A stretch of 64,000 nt of DNA from Apiosordaria backusii (GCA_030549205.1 JAUKTV010000001.1:3348001-3412000); one strand, 5' to 3'. Shown: positions 10,318 to 23,305, numbered from the stretch's first letter. Translations and numbers: made by a program. The notes: generated by a model not told the origin, from the letters alone.

Positions 10318-11924
10318 TCAAATAGGCAAATGTGGTCTTTGTACTCCAGCTTCGAGTTGGGATGGTGTCACAGCCGGATTGGCGCCCGATATTGCTGGGG
10401 TGGTCTGGTTATCGGTGTTTTGGTGCCGCCCTCTTGGAAGCCTTGAGATTGCTGTTCTGATACCAGAAAGCCAACCGCCACCGCTAGCCTGGCTTTCTGA
10501 GGCCGGAGCAGGAGTGGAAGTAGTCGGTGCACGGTTCCTGTTATCTCGTCTATTGTCGCGTGGACGGGAGGATCGTGTTCGGCTATCACGTCGATGTCTG
10601 TTGTTTGCATACATCTCTCTGTCGCTTCGGTTATCAGAGCTTAGGAGACCGAAAAACGTGCGCCGCGGCCGATTCGGCATATTCATCCGGTTTGAGCGTG
10701 GGTCAACCAAGTTGATGGCAATCACCGTGGTACCATCGCCGCTCTCAGCGCCCGGAGGTCGGGGCTTGGGAGTGTAGTAATCAGCCTTGCAGAGTGGGCA
10801 GCACGCCCGCCTGCTCGTAAGCCATGGGTCCAAGCAAACAGCGTGGAAAGCATGGCCGCAGGTCAGTCCGCGCACGTCATCGTCGTCTTCCAAAGTGTCG
10901 ATGCAGATGGCACAAGTATCTCCCGAAGTACCCATGCATTCGGGTGGAAGGGCGGCATTGATATGCTCATCGTCCTCCTCATCGTCATCATCATGCGCGC
11001 CCTGCGTCGAAGCTTTGTGCAGAGTTCCGGCATCAATATCTCGACCTCCATCTTCGCCTCCGTCTCGATCCCTATCCGTGGAAATCCTTGGCTGAGCGCC
11101 GCCTATTGAGCTCGATGTACTTTCTTTTGAGGCATGTCTTCCGGGCCTCTCGGCGGGGGCAGCTGCCGTTGTTGACTCGGGGCCTGTGGTGGCTTCATTT
11201 TTCGCTGTCGTTTCTGCTGCGGGTGCTGTCACGCTTGTTGTTGGTCGATCCTCCGTGGACATGCGCTCCTTGTTAGGAAGCTCAGAAACCACGCCATCAA
11301 CGTCGCGAACACTTCCTGGTCGACTTGGGCTTGAAACACCGCCGCGTGTTGGCAGTCCTTCCTGAGCACGGCTTGCAACCCATGTCTTGTATTTGAGCAT
11401 CGGAAATTTTTCGTTCACCTCATCGATTGTCATCAACTTCTTTTCGCGCCGGCGGCGATGCGGGCGAGGCATGTTCTCCATATTGATGGGTTCGCCATCC
11501 TCATTCATCCGCATCTGGCGGTTGCGGGCATTGTATCTGAAGCAGTACTTCACACCAACAATAATCCTATCACTTCATTAGATCCCCACGCTTGATCATT
11601 CTCATACCTTCTCCCTCATGCTTACCATAGATTGGTGAAAACAACGCCAAACCCCAATGCCACAAAAAACAACAACGGCGAGGAATTGTTACTACCCTGC
11701 TGTGGTGGGTTCGGAGGGGCAGTCGATGTAGCTTCGCTGGGTGCCGATGTCGTGGGAGACGTCAAGATCTGCAAGGTTGGCGACTCGGTTGGTGAGGTGG
11801 TGAAGGTCGGAGTGGAAGATGGGTCAAGTGTCGATGACAGTGAGGATGATACAAGGGTATCTACTGTCTGCCGCGCAACTATCCGAGCGCCTTGCAACAC
11901 CAAGGCAGGATCAATGAAGGCCAT
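10318..11924 (-). CDS. Membrane-anchored RING-H2 E3 ubiquitin ligase
   Basis: Two exons, 11924-11626 and 11566-10318, with a 59-nt intron (GTAAGC donor, ATAG acceptor, splitting the Trp codon of TNLW-IIVG). The product is 515 aa. It has a Ser/Thr/Pro-rich N-terminal segment with likely O-glycosylated character, one membrane segment at about 84-106 (LLFFVALGFGVVFTNLW-IIVG), then a basic cytosolic stretch (HRRRREKK). A long disordered region leads to the RING-H2 finger at 318-359: CAIC, CGHAFH, C, CPLC (C3-H2-C3 order). Proteins of this plan are E2-dependent ubiquitin ligases on endomembranes; the substrate is unknown. The C-terminus is basic and disordered. The start is the ATG at 11924 (MAFIDPALVL). 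Confidence 0.87.
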
Positions 11925-12375
11925 CTTGTCAGAGCCGAGATGAGATGGTGGCTCGGTGGCGCTGTGGTGAACTCAACGGTGCAGGACGTCCATTAGCATC
12001 GCAGGTTGCTGGCGGCGAGCAGGCGCACCCGTGTGTCGACAGATTACTACTCGAGGATGCAACGGCTGTGCTTCATTCGCGGTCGGAAGCAGACTCGAGT
12101 GCGTCGAAGGTGAACTCCCTCAAAGAGCTGGCGAACACTGTGTGCTGCGTGCGGATGAGTGGAGAAGGATACGGTAATGGCAATGGGTTGGAAGAGGAAG
12201 GGTTGGTTGGACCGCTTGCTATGTTGAAAGGATGGAAGCGGAGTCGAGGCGAAATGGGCCCTTGGGGTTGGGGGATGTCTGGCTGTTTGAGGCAGGAGGG
12301 GGGCGGGAGGGCTGTGCTTATGGCGGGCACAGCGGGCACAGGGAGCTAATCCCAAGTGGGTCGGGTCCTTCGGTT

Positions 12376-12393
12376 GGGGGGGGGGGGGGGGGG
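12376..12393 (+). repeat. Poly-G tract (G18)
   Basis: Eighteen consecutive G residues about 450 bp upstream of the RING gene. Assembly length errors are common in such a run. Confidence 0.9.
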
Positions 12394-15300
12394 AGGGGTG
12401 GCCGGGTTGGCAAGGAGAAGAGTTGGTAAAAAGAAGCTGGAACTTGGCCATCCGCTGAAATGCGGGAGCACCCATTTCGCGATATGATTTTTTTTCGAAA
12501 ATTCAGGTTTGTGTTGTTTCTTGTTGATTCACTTTTCATGGCGTGTGAGACCGGAGTATGGCAGGTCTGATAAATAATAGATACTCGAGCGGCGCTGAAT
12601 TCTCAGCTTGCAGAATCCCTATGATTACGGAGGATTTCAAGTGAAACTTGATAGACCGGTTCAGCTTCAAATCCTCACTTTCGAAATACTACCTGCTCTA
12701 GACCTTCTCCGGTTATTCGAATTACGGCTTGCTTCCCGCCTCGCCCCTTCAGGTTCGGTTGCTGACCATTCGACCCCTTCGCTTTGTTCGTCTGAGACGT
12801 CCTCATCATCCACGCCTCGGCAGGGCGGCTGCGTCTTTATCTAGGTGGCCACTCCCGGTGTCTATCATCCCATTCAATGAGAGCGCAATCGGGCATTTTG
12901 CGCCCTCTCTTCGGAAAGTCTGAGAAGCCCAAATTGCGCTGAATCATGATGTCGGGATGAAGTGTGACCCCTTGCCCGCGCCTGAGTTGAATCGTTGATC
13001 CATACCTAGCCCATTCTTCGGCGGCTATAACAGCAACAAACGCCTTCAATGGGCACTAACTGTTAAGTGCCGGAAAGCCCGATAAGGTCTGGCTTGATAG
13101 GTATTGCTCCCTGCAATATCACGCACCGGCGCCTTGCCCATTGCATCTTTGACAGTGAGGATGGAACGCTGGTGGTTCACTGGCTCCCCAAGATCAGCTA
13201 AAGTTGGTTTGCCGCATCGGACGGCGGTATCACCAAGTTTTGCTGACGACGCGAGGCCGAGGGAGAGTATGCAAACAAAGTACTACACTACCGCACTATA
13301 CGCTACAACAATACGAACGCCGTTTCAGTTTCTGATCTTGTTTTCCAACGAGTACATAGTAAACAGAAAGACAAGCCAAGGGCTAGCGCGGTATGATCAT
13401 GGGCAAGACCCTCGATACGGGCACCCGATCGGCGCGCCTAGGAAAGCCACCGCCCAGTCAAGGAGCGCCAATGACAACCACAACGAATTCTTGGTCTGGA
13501 CAGTTGGTCTTGGTCTTGAGCAGAGGTGGCCGCGGCCAATTTGGCAGCCAAGAACGGGCAGCAATATATATTCCTTGGACGGGCCAGTAACGGGAAGCTC
13601 GCGTGGGAAATACCCTTCCGGATGGTCGGATGAACCGCGGCATTTCCGTGTCGATATCCGTCGGTATCGATAATCGATCTTTATTTCTCTCAGTCATCTT
13701 CCGAGATCGTGTTGGCGGCATGCTTGGGCTTCGATAGAAAGGCGGAGAGGTGGGTCTTTCGTCGCAAGCGCCCCTCCACAGCTCGTTATCTGCCAAGCCA
13801 ACCCCACTTTTTTATCTGCAAAGACGATCGTCTGATCCCTGCTGACTTGATCTGTCATGAACGGCTTGGCAATGATGCAGTAAGCGCAACGTCGAGACCA
13901 TCTTCATGAATCTCTTCTCCAAATCATCATTGTGATGGTGGTTATTGTTCATACGGTAATTTTGCATTACAAGTTGCTTTAGAAGATATCTCCAAATTTC
14001 GTCACGAACACCCTACCAGGATGAGGTGGCCCGCGGTCTCTGGCCGTGGCCTTCGACTGACCACCTGGTCTCTTGTGTCGGCGGTGGATGTTCTTAAATA
14101 CACAAATAACAAGCACAACATCGAAAAGACGCGTCAACAAGCCAAGACGTGGTTTTTGGCGACACACGAAATTTCCTTGAGAATAACTGCATTACATGTC
14201 TAGGGAGACCGAAGTGTTGCGTCGTACTGCGGGGCATAACGTCAGCGTTAGAGAACCCCTCCAGTCCCGAATGTTCTGTAATGTAGGAGTGACAAGGATG
14301 TTGGAGCATTCAAGAATTTGTCAAAACTCCAAGGCTGAGGGCGGAGAAAGCCCACACGAAGCCCTACCAGCGGGCCACCAACAAGCGTCCGGACTTTTCA
14401 CCGCCTCGCTAGGCCTTGTCGTAACGAGGCGAAGTGATGCAGGGACGCGCGTGTATTCTTTATTGCTGGATACGGCACCCGATCCCGAGCAAGCCGGCAC
14501 CGACGTCACCTCCGGCAAGCCGAGTCTACGAAGGGGATTTTTCAGAATGTCGAAACAGCGAGCCTTTTGAAACTGCACAACCATCGAGTCAATTCGTTGA
14601 TGTTGCACTTGTTATACGCGGCCGCGTGGTTGACCATTGCCGCGAAGGGGCCGTAAAATTTTACATGAGCGCAAGAAGCGAATTAATCCTGTTGGTTACA
14701 CTCAAACTTCATAACGGCCGTGTACACATAAGCATTATGATTGCTTGGGACTTTTTGGCTTCCATCGCAGAATCTTACCTGATAGAAGTGAAAAGAATCA
14801 AAAAAGTAAAAGGACTCTACATGTTACATCACACCACCACAGTCGATAACTGTCCTACCCTCCGCTTGCTCCCGCGCTGCAGGTGGTGCCGTCCAAATGC
14901 AAGTGCCGCTCCTCATGGCCGTTATTATCCCACCCACTCTCCAACATGATCATCCAATCTCTATACACCACTACACTGCCATCTAATTCCCGCGCAATCA
15001 TCGAGTTTCGGTGGTCTTGGACCCTATTGCCTCATCATAACCACAATTGACCAATCCATACACTGCTGTTATCCCATGACCAAGAGCAAAATACTTTGCG
15101 ATGACAGCTTCTTTGTTGATCCTGGAGTGTGAAAGGGGGGTTGACAAGAGCTTCTCCGAGGAGCTTGACCTGAACCAGACTCGCTCACTGCCAGCCATAC
15201 CTAGACAAAATCCCTAGTCTGATATTCGAAATGTCGTGATATCCGTGGGAAAGACATGCTGGAGTAGATCTGCGTTAGACGAAGAGTTTACGCTCCGAAG

Positions 15301-16819
15301 CAGCACTATCTTTCCTAGGTAAACAATCACCGTCACCTTCCTATCAATACAAGATCAGAATCAAAATTAAGAGACACTCACCCGAGCATGTGCTTCAGGC
15401 CTCTTTTCGTCCTCGTCCTTATCATCTTCCTTCCCCTTTCCTTTCCCATTTTACTCCTTCTCAACCCCCCTCCCCCTCCTCAGCATCCATGGGAGAGATC
15501 CCAAACTGTTCTTGGAGAATAGGTAAGGTATAGAAACAGGGGAATATCATTCCCGATCGATCCGAAAAGCCATCTAAACATCACACATTACCTCCGGCCA
15601 CTCGTACTGCCCACGCACATGGACTGGGAAAACACCTAACCTTGCTCAATGGCAATGTCCTATGTACCCAATCCGTGCCCTGGCTTCCTTATCACACGCT
15701 TTCTTGCATATCTCTATCTTATTTCCGTCTCAGATAACATAACATACCAGGTGGTGAGGCCTAACCACACCCATCAACCTGAGTACCTTGACCTGCACAA
15801 GCTAGCATACTCCTCGTGGTTCCATTTATTTCCACCAAAGCCACGCATAAAACTGGTAACCCAAATCACGAGACAAACCCCCAGCCAAGAACGCTCTTCT
15901 TCCAGCAACCCATCTGTCCCAACTTCCCTACTTATCATCTCCCGCTTGCAAGCACACCCAGGTATTCCACCTCATCCGCCCGCTATACAGCCCCATCTGC
16001 TGCCCAGCTAGCTACCGTGACGCAGAGTTCCAATACCTGGTATGGAAAGTAGGCGTCCATCAGATCAGCTAAAATTCCATACACTTCCAGTCAATACCTC
16101 TCACCAAGGCCAAATACGCTCTATGATCCTTTACATGAGATGAAAATACCAAGGCAAAAAAAAACTGACATCTGTAACTCTTGTGTGGTGCCTCCCCTCC
16201 CCCATCCAGCTTGTCTCCCAGTTCCTATCCAGACTACCTCCTAGGTATCCCAAGACCCCGAAATCATCAATGGGACGGAAAAAAAGCTTAGACACCCAAG
16301 CTAGACATCAAATACTTCCTCCACGGTGGTCTTAAATAAGGCATACATTAATACATCAAAACCATACACCACCATCCCGCACCTCCCTCAGTTACCAAAC
16401 TTCAAGCTCCCCCCTTACTATTTGACCAAACAAACACATAACCCCCCTAACCTCCTTTTAAGTATTTTTGTTGTCTTCTACCATACTATCCCCTCCCCCC
16501 CTATCACCACTCCCCTCTGTTCACTCCTCCAGCTTGTTATCAAAGCAGAAGAACAACCACAACCACCAGTCTACACAACAAACACACAATGACTCCGAGA
16601 AAAGCCTTCTCATCCCATCATCCCCATAAAAAAATCCTTCTAAACAAAGAAGCAGCATCGAATTGGCTCTATGTCTACCCTGAAACCCCTTACAGTACAT
16701 TCATAGGTCTCTTTTCCCCACCCACACACTCTTTCCTTCTCCTCTTTTTGGGCCGGCTTGAAGAACACAAACTACCGAATTATAATACACTGCGATTTTC
16801 AACCCGGGCGCCCCATTTT

Positions 16820-16850
16820 ACACACACACACACACTCTCTCTCTCTCTCT
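16820..16850 (+). repeat. Compound (AC)n(CT)n microsatellite
   Basis: An ACACAC run passes directly into a CTCTCT run. It lies about 125 bp past the stop codon of the MPP beta gene, probably in its 3' UTR or terminator region. Confidence 0.9.
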
Positions 16851-16973
16851 CGCACACATCCCCGCCCCTTTCATGGGTTTGGTTTGTCAAGAGAAAAAAA
16901 GAAAAAAGCACCATCTGCTCTTTGTACTCCCCATCGGATTTATTTTCTCTCTTTCGAAAAAAAAAAGGGCTGT

Positions 16974-18703
16974 CTAAAAGTTTCTGCTCATGTCGGCTCT
17001 AATTCTCGCATAGTCAAAGAGACCCTCGATGCTGCCGACGGCGCTGATGGCGATATCCTGATCCCAGATCTTCTTGTTGCCAAACTCCATGACGTCCTTC
17101 TCTGTGATGGCGTCAATGACGCGCTCGATCTCACCGGGACTCATGCGGCGGCCAGTGTTGACGATTTGCCGACCAATGTCCTCGGCGACGGCGCTGGTGC
17201 CGTCGAGGGACAGGAGGATGGAAGCCTTGAGCTGAGCCTTGGCACGCTCAACCTCGGCGGGGGTGACGCTGCTGCACAGACGGGTCCACTCGCGGAGGGA
17301 GAAGTGAACGAGATCATCGATGTTGGCGAGGTTGTCGGTGACCATGTAGATACCCCAGAGACTATGGAAATGTGTTAGTGTCATATCAATTTTCACACAT
17401 GAACACAACAGGAAGGAGCAATCCGTACCCAGTGTCGCTGTAGCTGGTGGAGAAGCTCATGTAGCTGGTGGCAAGGTCGTTCTTGTGAACAATACCGCTG
17501 AGCTTGCTGCCTTGGTGGGGAGCGTTGCCAAGAGCCTTGTCGTAATTGCCGACGATGGCCTGGGTGACGAGGGCAGTGAAGTAGTCAGGATCGTTCCAGC
17601 TCACACCCTCGACAGCAATGGCGATGTTGGCAGTGGGGATAGTGTCGTCGCGGATTCTGACATCGGAGCCAATGAAATCGGCCTTCTTCTTGGACAGGAG
17701 GTAGGCGGCGGATTCGGGGCTCTTGGAGGGGAGGCCGGCGAAGTACTTGTCGGCCATCTCGACGAGCTGCTCGTGAGGGACGCCTCCAGCACCGACAAGA
17801 ACCATGCGGTCAGCAGTGTAGTTGTTCTTGATGTAGTTGGTAAGCTCGGTCCGGGTGATGTCACGGATGTTCTCGCGGGGGCCGAGGATGGTGCGGCCGA
17901 GGGGCTGGTGCTGGTAGGCGGTGGCATGCAGGTGATCAAAAACAACCTCCTCCAACTGCTTCTCAACCTCCTCCGACTCACGGAGAATGACATCGCGCTC
18001 CCGCTCGATAGCCGACTCCTCGAGCTTGGAGTTCTGGAGAATGTCCTGCAGGATATCGACGCACTGGGGAACGTCCTCGTTCAAGGCTCTGGCAAAGTAG
18101 ACAGTGTTCTCGCGCTGTAGTCGAGATTAGCTTCCGCGGGGCGGCCGGAAGGATGAATGCGGCAACAAACCGAGGTATAAGCGTTGAGGTGGGCGCCCAT
18201 GTTCTCAATCTCGAGCTCCAACTGTTGCTGAGTCCGTTTCGATGTGCCCTGCATCGGTGTAGTCATGTTAGTTTGGGGCGGCAGATGGCGAGCCCGCGGT
18301 ATCGTACCTTGAAGGCCAAGTGCTCAAGGAAGTGAGCAGTGCCGTTGGTCTCGTCGGTCTCAGCGCGGGAGCCGGCATCGATCCACATGCCGACCGTCGA
18401 GGTCTGCGCATAGGGGGAGTACTGGGTTGCGACCTGCGGGGTAGGAAAGAATAGGAGTCAGCATCTCTAGCTGTAGCAACGCCGGGAAGAGCCAATTGGG
18501 ACGACATCATGGCGGCGTTGTTGGCGACGGCGGAGGGAGGGCGGGAAAAAGCTCACGGTCAGGCCATTCTTGAGTGTCGTCGTCTGGGTCTTGAGGGCAG
18601 GCGAGTGAGGTGTCGCAAGGCCTCGCCTGACGGGGACGGAAAGACCTCCAGCGCGGCCACGAAGGCCCTGGGCAAGGTTCAGAGCGAGTCTCCGGGACGC
18701 CAT
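16974..18703 (-). CDS. MAS1: Mitochondrial processing peptidase beta subunit
   Basis: Five exons, 18703-18557, 18433-18308, 18248-18171, 18114-17429 and 17361-16974, joined by introns of 123, 59, 56 and 67 nt. They give 474 aa. The N-terminus is an Arg-rich, acid-free mitochondrial presequence (MASRRLALNLAQGLRGRAGG). The M16 zinc site is HFLEH (H83, E86, H87) with the distal Glu at about 163, the spacing seen in yeast beta-MPP. The product with the alpha subunit removes presequences in the matrix. In Neurospora the same protein is also core I of the bc1 complex, so a dual role is possible here. The family's glycine-rich loop belongs to the alpha subunit and is not expected. The upstream region has CCAAT and CACGTG elements, and an 11-G run lies in the 5' leader. 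Confidence 0.96.
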
Positions 18704-18724
18704 GGACGCGGATGGGTGTGTGTC

Positions 18725-18735
18725 GGGGGGGGGGG
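18725..18735 (+). repeat. G11 run in the MPP beta leader
   Basis: Eleven G residues on the plus strand, so C11 in the sense strand, 22-32 nt upstream of the MPP beta start codon and therefore probably in the 5' UTR. Confidence 0.8.
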
Positions 18736-18833
18736 TGGAAGGGCGGTTGAAGAAAATGTCCTCAACCTCAAAAAACAGACTTATGCAGTAATGATTTTGC
18801 CTCACTTCCAAGGCAAGCTCGGGAAGGCCCGGA

Positions 18834-18874
18834 CCAATTTGCCAGAGCTGCGCACCAGCGCCCAGCGTCACGTG
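18834..18874. promoter_or_regulatory. CCAAT and TCACGTG elements upstream of MPP beta
   Basis: CCAAT at 18834-18838 and TCACGTG at 18868-18874, 131-171 bp upstream of the MPP beta start codon. They match the HAP-complex and Cbf1/bHLH cores that are common at mitochondrial genes in fungi. Only short motifs are matched. Confidence 0.35.
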
Positions 18875-19632
18875 CCGAGCTATGCTTTTCTTGGCGCTCA
18901 ATTGCAAATTCCGTTTTTTGGATTCGCCCCACCAACACTGGGGTAATTGTTTACTTGGAAGCTTCAAGGTTGACAGCTCGAAGAGCTCTTGAAAGCTTCA
19001 GCTTCGACATGAAACCCTGGCAAGCGATAAAGTCAGGCAATGAGGCACCTCTAATCACCCGCTGCGAGTGGTAGCCTCCTGCTTGGGCACAGACAGCCAG
19101 ACTCAAGCACACACGTAAACGAGGGTCTTGTCTCTGCTGTCTTGGCCTTGCAGAACCTACTCTACACATAGGTACCTGCACTCTGGGTAAACATCACAAT
19201 ACACTCCCACACGGTGGACAAGATAGGGGCTGCTACACAATCTACAACGTAGAAGCTACTAAAAACAGACGTCTAGATTGTGTCTATTGAACCATTGCTT
19301 AAGGCCTCTCGACTATTTTTAACGCCCATCGACCATCCCTCCAGGTCGAGCCCTTATGATAAAAGGCTTGGTCCAGATGATTTCTATACGCCTCACAAGC
19401 AATATCCACTCTCCCACACAGCATTCCAGGATATAAGGATGGCTTTGGCTGGGTTAGAGATGGGCCTGAAGGATTCTGGCCAACATTTGATTCGAGTCCT
19501 GCGTGTCTTTGGCAGTGCGGTGAGGTCATGGTTCAGAAACAAATACACCATCTCAATTCTCTTCTCATCTATCAATGCATACCCAAAATACAACGCTTGT
19601 TTCGCTTGTAGTCCTCGATCGGTCCGGAACTC
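18875..19632. other. Intergenic region MPP beta / hypothetical gene
   Basis: Distal promoter of MPP beta and 3' flank of the minus-strand hypothetical gene that stops at 19633. No coding frame with support. Confidence 0.5.
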
Positions 19633-20957
19633 TCAAACTGCTGTGAGTTCTCTTACATTGAGGATCAAAGTCATTTGCAGCGGGAAAGAGCTGCAATTTA
19701 TCCCTGCCAGCCCGCCGTTTCTCCAGGCACTGTAGAGATCTACCTCGAGAATATCTTCGTTCAGATCGTTGAACCACACGTACCGTGACTGGTTGCTTAC
19801 TCGCTTTCCATTGATTAAGATGGACTCTACCGTCCTCACGCCGACATCTGGTGAGACAGGAGGCGAGAAGTAAACGCCTAATGTATCAAGAATTAGATTA
19901 TGCTCCATATAGTTGCAACGCACCGGCTTGGGAAGTCACTTACTCATAACCCCCAACTCTAGTACAGGCACCTTCACCCCAACACTGTAGATTACTCCAA
20001 GTTGCTGCGCTCCAACTGTAGGCCGAAGCCAAGCATTAAAGCCCCCCACTTTCCGGTGTCCACCCCGCCCATCCAGCATCCCCAATACTGCAACATAAAT
20101 ATCACCTCTTTTTTGCACCCGGAAGCAGGTGAGGGTGTCCTTTTCCCTCGGTCCCAGGGAAACATGGAGAGGATGATTCCAAACATAAGTGAGCACGCGG
20201 GTAATTATACCAGAGCGGTGAGACCTGACGATGAATTGTCTCGTGGTCCAGTACCGGATCTTGGTTTGATTTTCGAAAAACTCCGACAAATAGAGCCGTT
20301 CATCCACTGGAGACGTGGGCGATTTGGTTTCGATATCCATAACCCAAGCATTCTCACTGGGTTCATCGAGTACTTTCCATAATCCTGAACAACAAAACCG
20401 TGCCAAATCATCTTCGATCAAGAGTGGTCTAGAGGGTCTTGCCCCAGGGTCCTGATATACAACAGCTCCGGGTTGTGTTACTTCGTCGAGCTGAGTGGCC
20501 CAGCTCTAAGGGGACCAGCGATCCGAACAAGACTGGTTGACAGAATCGTTAGCATATTGGACTTACGCTCAGTCCCTCCAGAGTAACTTATGAAACAGAT
20601 TCGTCGTACCTGTCTTGAACGGAATCTAACGGTGAACTTTCTGCAGGTCGCTATATCTACGTTAGGGAGCTTGAAGTAAAGCGGCCATGTATTTTGTGTG
20701 AAGTGGTGAACGCGGATAGGATGCCCGCTCTCTGGAGTAGGCTGAAACTTTGTACCCGCCCAGCTGTGTATGGGGCGCGTAGGATTCTCCGTACGGCGAA
20801 GTTCAACGTCCATCTCGCCGTCGTACCATAGGCCCGACATGCAGCTGAGGGGAACCATGAGGATGGCATGAAACGTAATAATGGGAGAATCTACGGCTGT
20901 TGTTGAATGCAGCGGCGGTTGTAGAGACACAGATACAGGCGGTAAAGGAGAATCCAT
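19633..20957 (-). CDS. Hypothetical protein, three exons
   Basis: Proposed exons 20957-20610, 20505-19944 and 19877-19633 give 384 aa from the ATG at 20957 (MDSPLPPVSVSLQPP). The second intron is convincing: GTAAGT donor, CTAAT branch site, TTAG acceptor, joining VLELGVM to SVYFSPPVSPDVGV. The first intron (20506-20609, GTACGA donor) is less so. An earlier CAACCAG acceptor after the CTAAC branch site leads to a stop, and only the next AG (CCTTAG) keeps the frame. I recognise no domain. The composition is rich in Trp, Arg and Val with beta-strand-like patterning; there is no signal peptide or membrane segment. It could be a lineage-restricted gene or one that has begun to decay. Confidence 0.55.
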
Positions 20958-22160
20958 GTTGGGCCAAGATGAATAACAATGGTATCTGATGTTTGCAGTG
21001 GTGTCTGATGTTTGGTGGAAGAGGGAGAATCGGCCGAGAACCATGGGCTCAGCGGCGTAAACCAGACAGTGGCCTCGCTCTTTCCGATACAGAATGCCTT
21101 CTTCGAGCCCAGGGGGAAGGTCCGTTGCGCTGCCAATCTGGCGCCTAAGCTACCGATACCGACGTCTTTGCAGGAGCCAGGCAGGCCGTGAACAACAAAA
21201 CAGGTGCCTGAAGTTAGTATGTCAAAAACATGGTAACAACCTAATGTAACTCATACTTTGAAAATGTCAGACCTGTTTTTTTAGATATCAACTACACCTT
21301 TGAAAATGCACTCGACAGACATTGAAAGATAATAGAGAAGGGATAAAAGACAATTAGAAGGGGCCTTCCAAAGCAATCGAGATGCCTTTGAAGAGACTCG
21401 AGAAACTAGATGCCTATCTTTAATAAATCCTACATGCTGGATCGTGAGGTAGCAGTCTCAACTCTTAGTTCATGAAGTGCCAGGTCACAGACCCTATCCA
21501 GATGGCAGATTTGTATATATTCTCCAAGACCTAGACAGCAGTGTCATATACCTACATCAACACTTTCAAGGCCTTCTAATGATAAGTGGACCTTAAAATT
21601 GTTTTTACAACTGAACGCCTGTATCCAGCAGTTCCGATGTGGTAAGTCATGTAGCAGTCCCTACCTGCTTTTGGCTCCAGTCACGGCGTGCTTGAAGGTG
21701 CATACAAGTCTTCCTTTAAGTGATATGGAATAAGAGCCAGATGCCCGGACATGCAAGATGGTCGGCTTCTTGGCCATCAATATGCCCCGGTTATTACCCA
21801 ATTCGGACACCAGGTACCAATCGGACGGGGAAAGACGTTGCCAGACGCACAGACCATCAGGCGGTCACGGCGAATTTAGCGCCCGAGTGAAGAAGCCGGA
21901 GCCCACCAACAAGGCTTTGCCTCTGGCAGGCCATCGTCAAACGTGACTGCAAACCTGGACAGCGTCTGCCTTTGACAGCGCACCACCCGCCACTCCCCCA
22001 TCTCGACACCTCGACGTCGTCCCTCGCTGCCCTTGCCAGAGAGCAGGCAGCCTTTGTCATCGGGTAACCATTGGAAATCCCGAACAACCTTCATTGCTCT
22101 GTTTCGGGCGGACATTTCCAGCTTTGTTCTCAGCCAAAACCAACCACCATCTCACAAACC
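20958..22160. other. Divergent promoter region, no gene seen
   Basis: 1.2 kb between the divergent starts of the hypothetical gene and the mS38 gene. The part from 21200 to 21740 is more A+T-rich. A short open frame just upstream of 20957 continues to 21136 in another phase but has no splice link to the gene. Confidence 0.5.
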
Positions 22161-23305
22161 ATGCTGCCGTTATCAGTGCGACGGGCTGTCGCGTCTGCGG
22201 CTCCCCAGTCTCCTGCCACTGTGGTTTCCTCCCTGGCTGCATCGGCGCCCAAAGCCGCCTACAAGGCCAATAGTCTCCATCAGCGCCGGTACTCGTCCTC
22301 AAAACCCTCAAGCCCGGATGACGGGACCCGCGACTTCGCCGCCCGGCCCTCCGTGCCCGCCTCGGGGAACTCCAAGACGACAGGCGAAAAGCGCAAAAGG
22401 AAGGCCAAGGACGCCGGCCCCCAGCTCCCCAGCGTCCCCAGCACCAAGCACATCAAGGATGAGGGTTCGTAATTTGATCAATCTTGTGTATTTCTCTTCA
22501 TCTCACTAACATCCCTTGCTTACCCCTCTGCCTAGCCCTCGCCCTGTCCACCTTCTTCGCCCTCCACCGGCCCATCTCCGTCACACAACTCCTGCCCAAG
22601 ACGGTAACAGAGGATGCCTTTGCCGAGATTTTCAACACCCGCTCGCCGCGCCACAGAGTGTCTGACGTCCTGTCGACGTTATCACAAACGGTACATGACC
22701 TGGAGGAGCCCCTGTCTAGCATGAACAATGAAGCCAACACTGGAGATAAACAGCAACAGCAGATGCAGCAGGATATGCAGGAGGCCGAGGACGGCTTCGT
22801 CCGACTGAAGCGCGCCGACGGCTCCGGGACGAACGTGTACTTCCAGCTCAACTCCATGGCGGGCCAATTCCTCCCTTATGCGCCCCCTCCCGCGCCCGAG
22901 CCGATGGCCGCCGATGGCGCTGTCGACGCTCTTGTCGACGAGCTCGCCGGTGCCAGTCTCGAGTCGTCGATGAACGAGGAGCCCCAGACCCGGGTGTACA
23001 AGGCCATGGTTACGATTGAGGAGACGGTGGAGGCGGACGGGCAGTACAAGGTTGTTGCGCACAGCCCGGAGCTGATTGACAATGTGGAGCAGACGGGTGA
23101 CAACCTGGCCGGTGCCCAGCCGAGGACTTTTTTGGAGAGGATGGCGCTGCGCCAGCTGAAGTATGACGAGTCGAGGAGGCTTCACGATCGGACCATGCAG
23201 GCGATTAGCGTGAAGAGGCAGAGGAAGTTGAAGATGAAGAAGAAGAAGTATAAGAAGCTGCAGAAGAGGACGAGAAACGAGAGGAGGAAGTTGGATCGGT
23301 TGTAA
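22161..23305 (+). CDS. COX24: Mitoribosomal small-subunit protein mS38 (COX24/AURKAIP1 family)
   Basis: Two exons, 22161-22464 and 22536-23305, with a 71-nt intron (GTTCGT donor, CTAAC branch, CTAG acceptor). They join as KDE-ALALSTFFALHRP. The product is 357 aa. The N-terminus is an Arg/Ser/Ala-rich mitochondrial presequence ending near HQRRYSS. The middle is variable with a Gln-rich stretch (DKQQQQMQQDMQ). The last 35 residues are the highly basic family signature (AISVKRQRKLKMKKKKYKKL followed by QKRTRNERRK). Proteins of this family sit near the mRNA channel of the mitochondrial small subunit; yeast Cox24 affects COX1 mRNA processing and translation. The start is the ATG at 22161 in front of LPLSVRRAV. 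Confidence 0.88.

Larger units (their letters stand above)
11925..16973. other. 5-kb region with no supportable gene
   Basis: Normal base composition, unlike the RIP block. The longest open frames (189 codons at 13104, 171 codons at 14434) show no domain, no sensible splice continuation and atypical composition. The first part should hold the promoter of the RING gene and the last part the 3' UTR of the MPP gene. It also contains a G18 run and an AC/CT microsatellite. A long non-coding transcript or a fast-evolving gene cannot be excluded. Confidence 0.5.

Noticed and set aside
13104..13673. 189-codon open frame
   Set aside because: No domain, no homologue recognised, Arg/Pro/Ser-rich in a way typical of chance frames in GC-balanced DNA; no splice partners.
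14434..14949. 171-codon open frame
   Set aside because: Starts and ends without context and shows no domain or conserved pattern.
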